Positions 34,004-47,200 of a stretch of 64,000 bases of DNA are shown here, one piece after another. Numbering within the stretch: position 1 is the first letter of the stretch; each line of letters starts with the position of its first letter. The notes beneath the pieces were generated by a model, which saw only the letters and a program-made list of their open reading frames with translations, was not told the origin of the DNA and did not search any database. Source of the DNA: Pohlia nutans (lineage: Eukaryota; Streptophyta; Bryopsida; Bryales; Mniaceae); NCBI GenBank assembly GCA_022496805.1, contig CM040100.1:27667431-27731430 (forward strand), given 5' to 3'. A program made the translations under genes and the position numbers.

Positions 34004-35060
34004 GGAGCGAGGGCGGGGCTGTGCAGGCTCATCACCCGTCACTTCACTTGTCTGGTCTGAGAGCGAGGAGTTGAGTGAAGAACGGAATCATCGTTGCTGC
34101 TCTCGACCCTCCTTGGCCTCTTGTTTCCGTTTCCTTGCACTCACTCATCACATGCTTGCTTTGCTGCTCCCTGCCTGACACCCCACACGTACTTCGCTTG
34201 CTTGATTTCTCTCGCTTCAGTTCTTGCTTCTTAATTCCATGCATGAAATTTCCGATCCTCCCTCGTCGCTTTTGATTCCGGCTCTCCCCTGAAGGGCTCA
34301 GCTCCATCATGTTCCCCTGTGCATGCTCGCACCCTCCTTGTCTCATCCTGCGTCCCGCATTCGTCCTCCGTTCCTCTTGCCCCTTCCTCTCATCCCTGCT
34401 GCACCACTGACAGACATTACGCTCCGTTGGGTTCCATCCTTCTTTCCTGGTTAAATTGCATTTTCACCCACTCAGTCCGTCATTAAGTTATTCCTCCTGT
34501 CCAGTGTGCCACAGATTTCTATATTTACATTCACCTCGTCCTTTCTGACGACTCCATGTCAGAACCGCATTTCCTGTTTCTTCTGTCCTGCCTTCCACAG
34601 TTTTCATTCTGTGTGGCACAGCTCTTCGTAGCAGTCTACAACCCCCCCTCCCCTCTCTCCCCTTCCCGTTGCCAGCTCGCGGAGCTCTGCAACTAGAGGA
34701 ATCTGGAGCTGCTGTTGGTGTTGATAGTGGCTCCGTTTGGCATTTTGGCAGTCACACCGTTTGGTTATTTGTCTGTCGTGAAATCTCCCTCCTTGCCTTC
34801 GTCTTCTTCTCAATCTTCCCTGCACGATGTTCGTGTGTACGCCTCTTGTGTTCCTTGCACTGGCTTGCTCTTCGTTGATTGTGCTTACGACGCCGATTAT
34901 GCTGCGAGGCGTTTAATCTTACAGAGGATTTGGTTTGAGGAGAGGGCAGTGGAAGTGAAGTCTCAGAGGATTTGGAAGTAGTGGATTCTCTTTAGGAGAC
35001 GAAACGAAAGGAGAGATAGGAGTGGAAACTGTTGCTACCGGAGGTCACCAAGAAGTCAAG
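34004..35060 (+). promoter_or_regulatory. Presumed promoter and 5' UTR of the NPH3-like gene
   Basis: Pyrimidine-rich stretches and no competing long coding frame precede the start at 35,061. No TATA box can be assigned with confidence. Confidence 0.35.
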
Positions 35061-38000
35061 ATGTTGGAAGACAGGGGAGCGAAAGTGGATTGGTTAGCGA
35101 GAACCCGAGCAAACATGGCGACGAGTTTGACGCCAAAGTTTGACACGTTGAAGCCACTCCCCGCCAGGCGGCACTCGCTGGACATCGTAACGGGGCGCAG
35201 AACCTCACGTGCCAGCTTCTCTATGAAGCGCACAAATGAGTGGTAACCATCCCTGTCCTGTTTCTGTGTCGTTGTACAACACCTCTTTCCACCACTGCTT
35301 TGTCTGAGATTTGTATTAAAAGATGTACGCGAGACACTCTTTGGCATTTTTGAACATCTTGAACAGTGGAAGATCTGAAGATTGCTTTCGTTTCGCTAGC
35401 CCTCTTTGTCTTCTTTGATACTACAGGGATGGCGTAGAGGAATGCCGTGTCACTCTGTCGTATCGTAATCTTTCGCATGTGTAATTCACCAAATTCACCC
35501 GGCCCGCGTACCAGTGTCCATCATTCGAGTATGTGGCTCGAAAGTAGGACACTTCATGTTGCCACCTTTGCTTGCGTCCTGTTCTCCTTTTTCTTGAGAG
35601 TCGAAAGTGCTGGACGGTCGTCTGTGCGCGCATGAATGGGCAGGGATTGGTGGGTAATTGTTTTGTATGTAGTTCCTCGATAGCCTGTATCGACGTTAAC
35701 AATCTTGTTCTTTACGTCTGCCAACTACTCAACGTTGATTTCTATCGGAAATATTTGTACACATTTAGTTTCGTGTATTGATCTTGAGAGCTGCAGTTCT
35801 GACAGCCTCTTGCGGAGGAAATCAAGTGTGTTTGTCTAGACAACCTGTTGTTAAATTTTTTATGTCACAAACTGGGTGCAGGGTACTGACGACGGATGTC
35901 CCTAGTGACATTGTTGTTGAAGCCGGCGGTATGAACTTCTCATTACACAAGGTGAGTATTTGTCATCCTTGTAGTAACAAAATTTGTTTCTTAGCTGGCT
36001 GACTGGCACTTTTTAAATCCAGCTTAATTTCGCAATTTTGCCTAAAAAGTCAGCGCATTAGCACGGAATGCCACCAGCTGCCCAGCCCTAAATTGGCGGA
36101 CAGGCGAGTGGCAGTGAGGGGAACTGTGTTCTCAACAGGTTTAAGGTCTCCACCACTTTTGTTTCTCGGGATTGTTGACTAGGGTATCGACATTTTAATG
36201 AGTGAAATGGCTGTTTTCCAGTTTCCGTTGGTTGCGAGGAGTGGACGCATTCGGAAACTTGTAGCCAATTTGGCAGACAGCGACAACCCCAACTTGTTGC
36301 AGCTCACCGATGTACCCGGCGGCGCTGAGGCTTTTGATCTAGCGGCTAAGTTTTGTTATGGCATCAACTTTGAAATCACAACCTCGAACGTTGCCGTATT
36401 GCGATGTGCTGCGGAGTCTTTAGAAATGACAGAATCTTATGGGGAAAACAACCTGGTGGCACGAACTGAGTCCTACCTCTCAGAGGTCGTCTTGCAGAGC
36501 TTGGCAGATTCCATCGCTGTGCTCCATAACTGTGAAAATCTTCTTCCTCTTGCAGAAGACCTGGGCATCGTGAGCAGGTGCATTGAGGCCGCAGCAACGA
36601 GAGCTTGCAGGTGATTTTAAGATTCACTCCCCTTCCACCAATGATACCTCCAGAGGTGTCAGCTATTGGACGCCTAGGCGGTGCATCAGTTAGTTTTGTC
36701 GCATCTACCACGCTTACACGCTTAGTCATTTAGGATTGTCATCAGAAGATCTCTTTGAAAGGTTTGTGGACATTTCATCCCTGGAGCGTACTTAGAGACC
36801 CGCACTCTGGATCACCTTTTCCTTTTGCACACTGGTTGCTGCTTCTCCGTTTTATGAGACCCTCGGCCATTTCTGTTTATGATGTGCTCTATTCGATTTT
36901 TTTGTTCCTTTTCTTATGTTTTGTCAACTCCTCTAAGTTCAAAATCCTTGAACGGCAAGTTTATTTTTGAAGTCACGTGCGTCCCTTGTTTGGTCTTGTT
37001 GATTTTTATGGGTGATTCTCTCCTTTCGTATCTCCCTCTCATTCTCCATCAGTATCGAGGAGTCGCTGATGTGATAATGGTAAACCGTTTTGAACCTGAA
37101 GTCTGAACTTGAGCTTACTTGACCTTGGAATGCAGGGAACAGAACGCCAACGCTCTTGGTCGCTCTGAGTTTGGGGGTTCAGGTCGTTCTGAGAACTTCA
37201 AACTTTCGACTAGTAGTAATCTTTCTCACAACAAGGTTCCCGTAGCAGACTGGTGGGCTGAAGATCTGGCTGTGCTGCGTATTGACTTCTATCAAAGGGT
37301 TCTAGCATCCATGAGAACAAAGGGTCTACGGGTGGAAAGTATCGGAGGGGCGCTCATGCACTTTGCCCAAAGATCTTTGAAAGGATTTAACAGGAAACAA
37401 AATGGGCGGAGTGATATGAAACCCCCAAAGATGAAGGTGCCATTTCTCTCAATAATATACGGTTTTCGTAGAAAATAATATGCTCGTTAAGATTGTAGTG
37501 CGGGAGAGAGGTTGTGGTAACGTTGCTGTGTACATTTGCTTAGCGCACCAACAGTGCACGTTACTATCAGTCCTCTCACTTAGAGCAGAATGCTAGATGT
37601 GTTCTGGATTGCACGCATTTCATTTAACAAATTATGAATCTCTTTGCCTTATGCAGGTCCACGACTCCTCGACAGCGATGGAGCATGAACAACGAATTTT
37701 GGTGGAAACTATTGTCAGCCTACTTCCTCCTGAGAAGAACACAACATCCTGCAGCTTCTTGTTTGGACTACTGCGAACAGCAATTATACTGGACACTACC
37801 ATAGCATGTAGACTGGATCTTGAGAAGCGAATTGGTATGCAGTTGGAGCAGGCAACATTGGATGATCTGCTAATCCCCTCCTTCTCGTACACCGGAGATA
37901 CTTTGTTCGACAATGATATAGTTCACCGAATCGTCGTCAACTTTCTGCAACAAGATGACAGTGACGATTTACAGGTACAATTACCCCGAACCAACTATGT

Positions 38001-39327
38001 AGATCCTTTATTATCTGTGTTTGTTCGTATTACTTATTCTTTTGAATAATCTCCTGACATTTTGAAGGAACACATTATTTATGTTAGTCGTTTTGGTGAT
38101 TGGCTTATGCAACATCTGAGCCAGGTGGTAATAATACTAAAGCTATATTGTTTCAAGTATGAATTTGACGATTCATAAATTCTGCGGTAATCCATACCCG
38201 CCATGTGAGTCTTTGTCAGGTGGCCCATCCCGTGTACGACTCAGATGGTGGAGGCTCTCCTTCTCAAAGTGCAATGATGAAGGTGGCGAAGCTTGTTGAC
38301 AGCTATCTAGCAGAAATTGCACCCGATGCAAACCTTAAGCTTTCTAAGTTTATCGCTCTGGCTGAAATGTTGCCTGATTATGCAAGAGTTGTGGACGATG
38401 GTTTGTACAGAGCAGTTGATATCTATCTCAAGGTACTGCACCAAATATTTATCTTTGCAGGGACTTTCTTTTGCCTTTAATATATGCTCGGGTTTTTCTC
38501 AAGGCTTTTGGAATAGTATCTATGTTCTATTTCAGAGTCTCTGTAAATACTATTAACAGAATAGGTATCCATCCTTGTGATTATGTATCATTTTAGGTGA
38601 ATGTGTCAGGATGCACGGACCTTGTTTTATTTTGATAGACTTGGGCGTTGGTTTTTGAAATTTTAACCGAGACTTTCATTTGAACATTTCTCGAGTCACA
38701 GGATGCATTTTTCAATGGCTTTATTATGTTCCTTCGTCTGAATTGATTGCGTCTGTCCTGCAGGCACATCCAGCATTGACTGAGATAGACCGAAAGAAAA
38801 TATGCAAGTTGATGGATTGCCAGAAGCTGTCCCAGGAGGCATGCACTCATGCGGCCCAGAATGAAAGACTACCAGTGCAAGTGGTGGTGCAAGTCCTGTA
38901 CTTTGAGCAGCTGCGAATGCGAAATGCATTAGCAGCAGGAGCTTTTGCAGATCCAATGGAATCTAGCAATGGACACTACCAACACCGAATGGGCAGTGGG
39001 AATATGAGCGCTGCACACTCACCCAAAGACAACTACTCCGCTATTCGGCGGGAAAATCGAGAACTGAAACTGGAACTTGCCCGGATGCGAATGCGGCTAA
39101 CGGACATAGAAAAGGACCACGCTCTAATGAAGCAAGACATACTGCCGGAGAAACCCATAAAGAGCTCGAAGTCGACAGTGGGTAGGAAACTTAGCAGATT
39201 AAACCCTTTCGCTCGAAGAGACTCAAAAGACTTGGGCTCTAGTAATGGCAGTGGCAAGCCTGCCCAAACTCCGGAGGTCAGCTCCCGAGGTGGATTCGGG
39301 AGGAGACGGAGACACTCAATCTCGTAG
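35061..39327 (+). CDS. NPH3/RPT2-like (NRL) BTB protein, seven exons, intact
   Basis: Exons by splice sites: 35,061-35,242, 35,882-35,951, 36,222-36,610, 37,136-37,436, 37,657-37,974, 38,220-38,432 and 38,764-39,327. All introns are GT..AG and the total is 2,037 bases, 678 residues plus stop, with no lesion. The BTB domain starts with [19 protein letters not shown] (about 55-75) and continues [13 protein letters not shown]. The NPH3 domain runs from [18 protein letters not shown] to [19 protein letters not shown] and [12 protein letters not shown]-terminal coiled coil ([18 protein letters not shown]) follows. The protein ends [11 protein letters not shown] proteins act at the plasma membrane as partners of phototropins and CUL3 E3 ligases. 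The C-terminal R-x-S-x-S-type end resembles the 14-3-3 docking site described for NPH3. Which NRL subfamily it belongs to is not decided. Confidence 0.95.
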
Positions 39328-40836
39328 TGAAGTGAAGCTTTTGCGCTGTAGCACAGGTAGGCACAACGAGTTACCGGCGCTGAAGCCAAGTCGGGGAAGT
39401 GGTCTGGTGGGCTTGGCAGCGCATGACAGGAAGTCATCTGTTACTGCTCTTGCAGCCTCTGTACATGTGTACCATTATGATGTCATAGGTGTATTAGGTT
39501 GGGGTTTGGGGGAGTGCAGGCTCCTGGCTGGTAGGAGCCTGTGCGGAATTATGAGTCCAATTTTTACGTTAAGGGAGGTCCAGTCAGGTATAGGTTGCAT
39601 AAACCTTTTTTTTAATACATTAGGAACGGTAGATTCGTCTGAGAGCACTGAATTTTGAATACCCCACCTTAGGTCCCTTTTCACCTCGAAGCGTTGTGAA
39701 ATGTTGTCTGCATCGATTTCTTGCCATCTCAGACGTAATGAAATGACAGTCAGGGGTCTCTGATAGCATATGTGGTCTCTGCGGTGTCAATCACCACAGT
39801 ATCTTTAGTTACAGTCAATGACCAGGTACTTTGGGGGGGCGCTGCGAGGGCGTTTGCTTTGCACACAAGATCGCTAGCTTCAGGGCCTTCTCTAGGTGGT
39901 CCATGCTTGGGCATGTTGCTCGCACGTCTGGGTCTACGAACTCCACCAGATTTCTGTCCTGGATTTTGGACCTCACCTGCTGCAGCGGTGTGCACCCCAC
40001 CCCCCTGATTCAGATCCCCAGCCCATGTGCATTAGATTAGCCCTCTGCACTCGCCAGCTAAGTGTGTGCATGAGCCCTTAACTCCACGTTAGCTAGCTCT
40101 GTCTGCCATTAGGCCCTCCACGTGAAGTTCGCTGACACATCCATTGTACGTGGCCTCTACCTTTCTTCTTGCTTAATCTGTCATTCTTTCTTTGTCCTAC
40201 GATCTTCGAACCGGATTTGGCTCAGGCCTCAAATAATGCTAAGTAGTTATTAATTAATTAATGTTTAACATATGTTAACGTCTGTCGCCCATTGCAGAGG
40301 TGAGGCTGATTAAGACTTTGGAGCCCTGACAGATCAGGCTTACCTTAGACTTCGATCCGAGTTCATCAGGAACCCAGACAGACGGACTGACTGATGAGGC
40401 TTAATTAATTAGACGACTGAGTTGGAAGGTGGATAGGAATTTAACTTACCCAGTCCAGTACATTCACTTCATCGTCCACTGCCTTTTTCCCCATGAGAAG
40501 CTCCAGAAGCACAATGCCAAAGCTGTACACATCGGACTTGTCGTTGAGACGTGACGTCCGGGCGTATTCGGGGTCGATATGCTCGATTGTCCTCAGCACA
40601 AAGGTGGAGGTATGCGTTCGCGTGGGCTGAATGTGTTTGGCAAGCCCAAAGTCACACAGATGAGCCTCCATGTTCGCGTTCAGTAGAATGTTGCACGATT
40701 TCACATCCCGGTGGACAACTTGAGGCTTGCAGTCCTGGTGTAGATACGCAAGTCCGTGTGCTCACTGTGCTGCCCCCAATGCTATCTTCACACGCATATT
40801 CCATTCCATCTTGATCGACCTTTTCGCATGACCTAC

Positions 40837-40838
<2 letters not shown>

Positions 40839-40924
<86 letters not shown>
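40839..40924. repeat. (TA)n microsatellite, 43 units
   Basis: Uninterrupted TA dinucleotides just upstream (in gene orientation) of the kinase exon at 40,451-40,830, where an intron acceptor is expected. Confidence 0.97.
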
Positions 40925-40927
<3 letters not shown>

Positions 40928-41867
40928 CACATACCCATTCGATCATTCAACACCCGAATCTTTCACTGTCTTGGAAGCAATCCACTCACAGCTACAGATC
41001 GTCATTTCTTGAAGCAATTAAAGATTCAACATGTGCGCTGCAGTATGGAATTGATAATATCTATACGTACACGTGTATCATGAGGCAGCACCCCGCTTGC
41101 TAGAAAGGATATTTCTCTCTCTATATATACACACACAGTGAGGATCTTTCTTCTTCACACGGCAAGTGGTATTAGAGCATTCCCACCCATGCACGCTAGG
41201 ACTAACCCTCTCAAATTATTCATCTACATGTGAAGGGCCCTTGCACTCACACTCCCCCACCCTTGCACGCCCTTCACGTATCAAAAGTGCGCATCAAATA
41301 GTCAATGGACCAATCACAAGTAGAATGAGAGGAATAGTCAACTCAATAGTGATTTCAAGGCCCAATTTCTAACACGCTAGAATCCAGAGTCAAGAAGCAT
41401 TTTGAAAGGCCCCTTGAAACTTTTCATCCACTTCTTGAGGTCAGAGACCCTCTGAGGCCATGGGTGGCCATGCTCTTAGCTAGCATTCTATGTATTAGTA
41501 GTGTCAGAACGTAAAGATGCAACTTTTAACTGAAGATCATGATGTACAGTTTTCTTTCCTACGGACATATATACGACAGCACTGATACTTCTCATGTTGT
41601 AGTAGTAATTCCACAAACGTAACCAGTAAAAAATTACTAAGAAAGTAATTAAGTGGACCACTTGCTTGCATTACACTCTGTCACAGCCGTACCCTATGGT
41701 CAGATTCGGCAAGCAAAAGATGAACTAAATTAATTTTAGATCCGTAGAGCTTTAGTCGCCTAGTTTCTGAATTTTTGGGAATTCAACACTTTTCCAAATT
41801 TTGAGTAGATTGTATTAAAAATAGCAAAAATTGGAGGCGAAATTCACCAGTCCATTGAGTTATCCGC

Positions 41868-42206
41868 AAAGTCCTTCAAAGTTTGAAGAACATACCTAGA
41901 ATCTTGCTATTATATAATTTTATTTGGTTACTCCAAATAGTTAAAAGGTATGAAAGAGCTTGGTGGTCTACAATTATTAGGTGTGTAAGAGCTTGGTGGT
42001 CTTCAAATTCATGTGAAACTTTTTTGGGCACCAAAAGAGGAGCTCAAAAAAGTTTCATATGACTTTGAAGACCACCAAGCTCTTACACACCTAATAATTG
42101 TAAACCACCAAGCTCTTCCATACCTTTTAACTATTTGGAGAAACCAAATAAGACTATATTAAAACAAAATTCTAGGTATCTTTCGCAAAGTTTGAAGGAC
42201 TTTGTG
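41868..42206. repeat. Foldback element / long imperfect hairpin (~340 bp)
   Basis: Arms of ~150 bases are near-complementary: CAAAGTCCTTCAAA at about 41,870 pairs with TTTGAAGGACTTTG at about 42,191. GAGCTTGGTGGTCT occurs twice on the left (41,958 and 41,989) and its complement twice on the right. The loop is GGCACC with a GTGAAACTTTTTTG stem. Flanks may extend the pairing weakly. It sits in the ERECTA-like intron. Confidence 0.85.
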
Positions 42207-42700
42207 AATAACTCTCATGTCTTTGGAATTTCCTTAACATTCAACATTTAGATTTCAAAACTTGAGAAGATTTTCAACATCTCAAATTTTTAATTAATTT
42301 ACATTGAATTTGACAATAGCCTAGGGTAGTAAATAGAAGGAAGGAAGAATATACCGTGGAGATGGTCGTACAAGCTACCGTATTCCATGAAATCATAGAA
42401 GAGGAAGTTGCCAGCGGATGAAATGGATTAGCCTCGCAGGCTGACAACGTTTCGGTGTTTGATGTGCCCAGGGTCTTCAACTCTCGTGAATGTTGGGATA
42501 GTAATGGAAGTCTAGCTAGCTTTTTGATGGCGATGGAGTGGCCATTCTTGAGAGTGCATTTGTACACCGTGCTGGACAGTCCCCGCCCTGCCACGTACTT
42601 CTCGTTCAGATTCTCGGTCAGCCGCATCATCTCCTCCGACGACTGGGGCGCCATCTCCATGTGAAATGTCACGAAACTCGGAGGCCCTGCAGCCCACGGG

Positions 42701-43327
42701 CCCCGGGGTACGTGATCATATCATTATAATAATTTCATTCTTACTACGGATGGAGACACGTACGCCATTAATTATTATTATGTAGATATACATTCGATCT
42801 GCCACAATTAATTGATCATTCTCCTTCCCTTCCATCGCTACGTACTGCAGCTGTACGTTTCCAAGTGAATAAGTAGATCGACACGACGTACTAGAGTTAT
42901 TTGTAAAGGCATTTGGTCTTTTGTCCTCCTTTTTTCATGGACCAGAGCTGGTACCAGAGCTAGTCGTCATCAATCTGACACCCTTCCTCCAAATTTTTAT
43001 GAATAAAAATTTCAATCTATTCAGTGTTCTATTCTGGGTCTACAGTGAGATCATGCCGATCCTGTCCTTTCCAAATTACAGGTCAAAAAGAAGGGTTTTA
43101 AGGGACTTTACAAATAACTCTACTAACTGTAACTAATTATATGTAAAAATAATTCCAATGCCAACCTTAACTTATATATTTTTCACTAACTAACGTACCG
43201 ACAGTCAGAGATTCCTAAATCACGTACAGTAACTCTACTAAGTATATACTTCGAGTTCATATATACTAAGATATCATATATATGATCGATCGACTTTCAG
43301 AAGTATGTCTCTATAATTATTTATATA

Positions 43328-43366
<39 letters not shown>

Positions 43367-44234
43367 ATATATATATATAAAAGTGTGTGTGTCTACCTTG
43401 TGACGGTTTAGACAGCTTCAGCAGGTGATGGAGTCGCACGATGCGCATGGCCCCGAAGTGCAGAGATGGAGACCCCCTAGGCAGCGGTTGCTCCCAATGG
43501 ACCTGCACGTTGGCTACAAATACAATATGCATTAATTGATGTTTATAATCTAATCGAGGCAGAGGATTTCATTACATGTGAGAGATATATGCTTTTTACA
43601 CATCTTTCAGGGAGGGAAAAATCAGTATAATAGAATTAATCCACGATTTAAGGACATAAGAATATATTCAAAATCAATGATCCTAGCTAGTATGTCCTTT
43701 GAGTTGCCATGCGTCTCGAGACAGATATCTTCATATATCAGGCAACGACGCTACCGTACGAGCGTAGAATGGAGAGCGTAAGAGCGGAGAGCGGTGATTT
43801 GGAGAGCGGAGAGCATACAATCTAGCTAAATTAAAATTTTGACGTTATTTTTAGAAAAATAAATCTAAAAATAGACTTCTTACTATTTATAGTAATTTTA
43901 GTGGACCTATGACCGCTGGACCTAAGACCGTGTGTTTGCAGTGCAGAATGTAAAAATTTGCAGTCAATCTGGAAAACGTTGGGCAAAACAGTATAAATTG
44001 ATATAATTGGTCTAACATATAGTAGTATATTTTTAAGTTTTTTTGTGAACAAATGATCATTGAAGTCACACTTAGTAGGCAATTACTCCAATTAACTACA
44101 ACTTATAGTGTTGTACTCTATAATAGAAATCTATGATTCTATTGTCCCCCTAAACCGCAAAACAACCTCAGCAGTCCATTAACCAATCTTCGGTTTGGGG
44201 TTTCCAGGCCACGACAAAACATGGCATCTAAAAA
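42701..44234. other. Intergenic DNA with microsatellites
   Basis: An (AAAT)n tract at about 43,328-43,368 runs into (TA)n to 43,379. Reversed GAGAGCG-type units lie at about 43,770-43,815. A minus-strand open piece at about 43,395-43,515, with splice-like borders, could be an upstream exon remnant of the kinase, but I cannot identify it. Confidence 0.35.
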
Positions 44235-47200
44235 CTAAAGAATCTTGATAATCCCAGCAGCTATCAAAATCTGCTGGACTTCGTCCATGCTTAGAGTGGG
44301 GGCATGGATGAAAGTGTCCACTTTGTAGTCTAGCTTGCAAAGGAAGCGAAAGACATAGTAAAGGTGCTTGCAGTTGATGTACATACCACGCCTTCTAATT
44401 GCAGAAGAAGTTATACTGTGATAATGCGGGCACGTACAAGCGGGAAAATTGCAGAGAGTGATGTTGTAAATGTTCGTAGTCGGCTCGACTCCAGATTGTA
44501 GGACAACGATCGCTCCTAGACCCGGATATGGAAGGAGGTTCATTCGGACAATTGTTGCCTTGACGTTGCGGGCGCTCTCCCACTGGTTTCTGTGAGCTTC
44601 TGCGGGCGCTTTGGGGTTGCGGCGCATGCTCTTGCCGCTCCGGATGGTGGGGACTCGATCAGAATTCGGTGGTTTCGGATGAGTCCACAACACTGCCTCA
44701 AAGAGCTTAGATCCTGCGAAGAGGTGCCGTGGCGAGAGCGGAGTCGTAGATTGAAGGTGGAAACCAGCCTCTTGGAGCTCCAAGATCTCGTGACGGGACA
44801 GATCTGTCCCAGTTAGGACTGACCAAACATCAGGGATCTTCGGACGCGTTATAACAAACCCACGTTTAGGACCCATTACGCACCTAGCAATTTGATCCGG
44901 ACAGAACCAGAAATCTTCTGTGTCGCTTCCCTCAGCCCGAAACTTTTGTTTGAGGCCCCTGTAGGTAGGAGCTACAGTTGCTTTGCTTCCCTTGACGATG
45001 AGCATCTGACACTTGGAATTGTTATTTGCCTGTACTGCATGACATCGTTTTTTGGACTTCTGCGTTATCCTCGTAATGTGCCATTTGGTCACGTCGCAGT
45101 CTGTTTCCAAAACGTGTGACGTGAAAGGCACAAGAGCTCCAGAATCAAGTGTCTCCTGTGTAGTTTGGCGGGCAGCAGCTGAACGTGTCTAGACATGCGG
45201 GTGCGAGAAGTTTACCTTGTCTGGACGATGGGAGTCACCTTCAGAACTAATAGGCATGTCTAACTTCCTCTTCGTGGAACCAAAAACCTCCTCGCCCTCT
45301 AGATGCGGTACACGGTTGCAGAAATCTTCACCCCCGGGCATCTCAGCAAGTGCATCAGCTATCTTCTTTCCGTCCTGTGATTGCAAAGCTTGCTTAAGTT
45401 TCAAGTCATGTTTCGAAGGGCCTTTTCCAGACGCTCCGCCACACAAGTACCAACGGTAGTTGGTCATTTGCATGAAGGCCCGGGCCCAGTCGTCGGTGGT
45501 TGCTACGAAGAGGTCGGATCCGCGATTGCCTGAAGACTGCAGCCATCTATTGTGAACAACATCTGTCAGATTGCAGGTTGGGATGTCTGCGAGTTCTTCT
45601 GGAGTAAGGTTCTGGATAGACAAGAGGAAGAAAAACATCAGAGAAAATAAACACAATTTGAATTCTATGCCAAGATCACACGGTATTTAGATAGTCGTAG
45701 CCAATGGAAAAATAGAATGTGGGAGTTGAAGAGAATAGAAGGCCACACCGTTTCCATAAATCCTCCCCACTGGCGATAGCGAAAATGCCAAAAGGCCAAC
45801 CAATCTTCTAGTTCCCGGATTGCATCTTCAGTTACTGCTCCAGAAGAATACCACCATGCCCGAGGCTTTTGATACATCAAATCCGCTTCAGCCATCGAGG
45901 TAGCATCTTTGTATTCTCTGCACAACCTGATGTGATGGTTCCGGAAGCTTTTTGCAATTAGCTTCTCCGTATGCTTATGCATGCTTGTAGACCAATGAAA
46001 CAAGCACGTCCTGGTCGCTACTCTTTATAACCGTTTGCTCGGTAATCACTACCGGGAGGAATAAAAAACTAGTAGGAAGTTCAGAAACTAAGGGATCTGA
46101 AGACACTAAGCAAAAAATATTACCGGGACTGGGTCGGTAATTTCTCAAAACAATATAATCAGGACTGGAATCATCAAACAAAAGTATCCGGAAGGAACTT
46201 ACTCGGTAGAAAAATATCAAAAAGAAAGGGATTGAAACAAAACAATCATATATCTTGGAAAATGAGTCGTGCCAATGAGTTTGGCTTCATTGCTTATATA
46301 CATAAGTACAACCAGATCTGACTGTTAGGTCAGATCGGTAAAAAGTGTTTTCTTAGATCTACTTCCTGTGGTAACTTGGAATTTTATCGGAGTAGTAAAA
46401 AATCCAGATTGGTAGACTACCGGTAATTACTAATTTACCGTTAACACGTCCTCTCCCGGTCCACCATAACCACGGATGGGTCTCCGGATCCATAAACAAT
46501 GCGTACCGCATTGAAATTAGCTTGTGCACTATCACACATGAATCCTTTGAAATTAGGTTCAGGAACGCCATTTCTAGCCATCACTTTGTTTAGGCATTTC
46601 CAGAAAATGACTTGGCCATCCGTACCTTCGGTCTGCATGTCACAAACCGCAATTGTCATGACTGTGCAGTACGTAGAATTGTAGACGTGACAAGCCAGCG
46701 TTGTCCAAGGCTTTACCCGCTTCACATGGTCGAATATGATGAAGCAATTCTGAAGGTCTCCTCCCGGCTGTATTCGGCGCACGAGGTCAACTCCACTACC
46801 GGGACCGTCCACGAGCATTTTGAACAGATACAGTTTGTCTTGGCCTTGACCGGGGAAGATGCTATCGTGGATGTACTCCATCTTTGCCACCTTCTTCATT
46901 TCAAGAATCATGTCAATTTCGCCTTTACCTTTGGCAGATGCGCGGAAGGATGCAATGATGTTTCGTAAGTTTGGAGAGCTGCGCATGTGAAACTTGTCCA
47001 TCACCTCATCCAATTCCGCCCTCCGAAGCATCTCCTTCGGACCTGGTCCGGCATGGACTAAGAAGGTATCCATGAACTCCTTGCTTGCTGCCAAAACAAT
47101 AGCAGAGTTCTTTGACGTTGGTGTCTTCTGAACTTCTGACGCAATCAAACCCGTGATGGTCTCCATAGATTCCTGGCATTGGTCAGTTGCTACGGGGTGG

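Larger units (their letters stand above)
39823..42700 (-). pseudogene. ER-like: ERECTA-like LRR receptor kinase pseudogene (kinase part only)
   Basis: On the minus strand, 42,700-42,360 encodes the juxtamembrane and N-lobe: MTFHMEMAPQSSEEMMRLTE, then NEKYVAGRGLSSTVYKC and AIKKL, as in ERECTA. Further on the frame shifts near 42,490, and the expected RGYS reads RG-stop-S (TAA at 42,428-42,430). The next exon (about 40,451-40,830) has KIALGAAQ, an extra ~9 bases bringing a TGA (40,762-40,764), then GLAYLHQDC, VVHRDVKSCNILL, CDFGLAKH, IDPEYARTSRLNDKSDVYS. The usual GTIGYIDPEY is changed to RTIEHIDPEY. The last piece (39,823-40,000) has LVEFVDPDVRATCPSMDHL and LAILCAKQTPSQRP, then loses frame. 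No leucine-rich repeats were found upstream. It is convergent with the NPH3-like gene. Confidence 0.85.

Noticed and set aside
40652..41103. Open frames with long IYIYIY repeats on both strands
   Set aside because: Translation of the (TA)n microsatellite.
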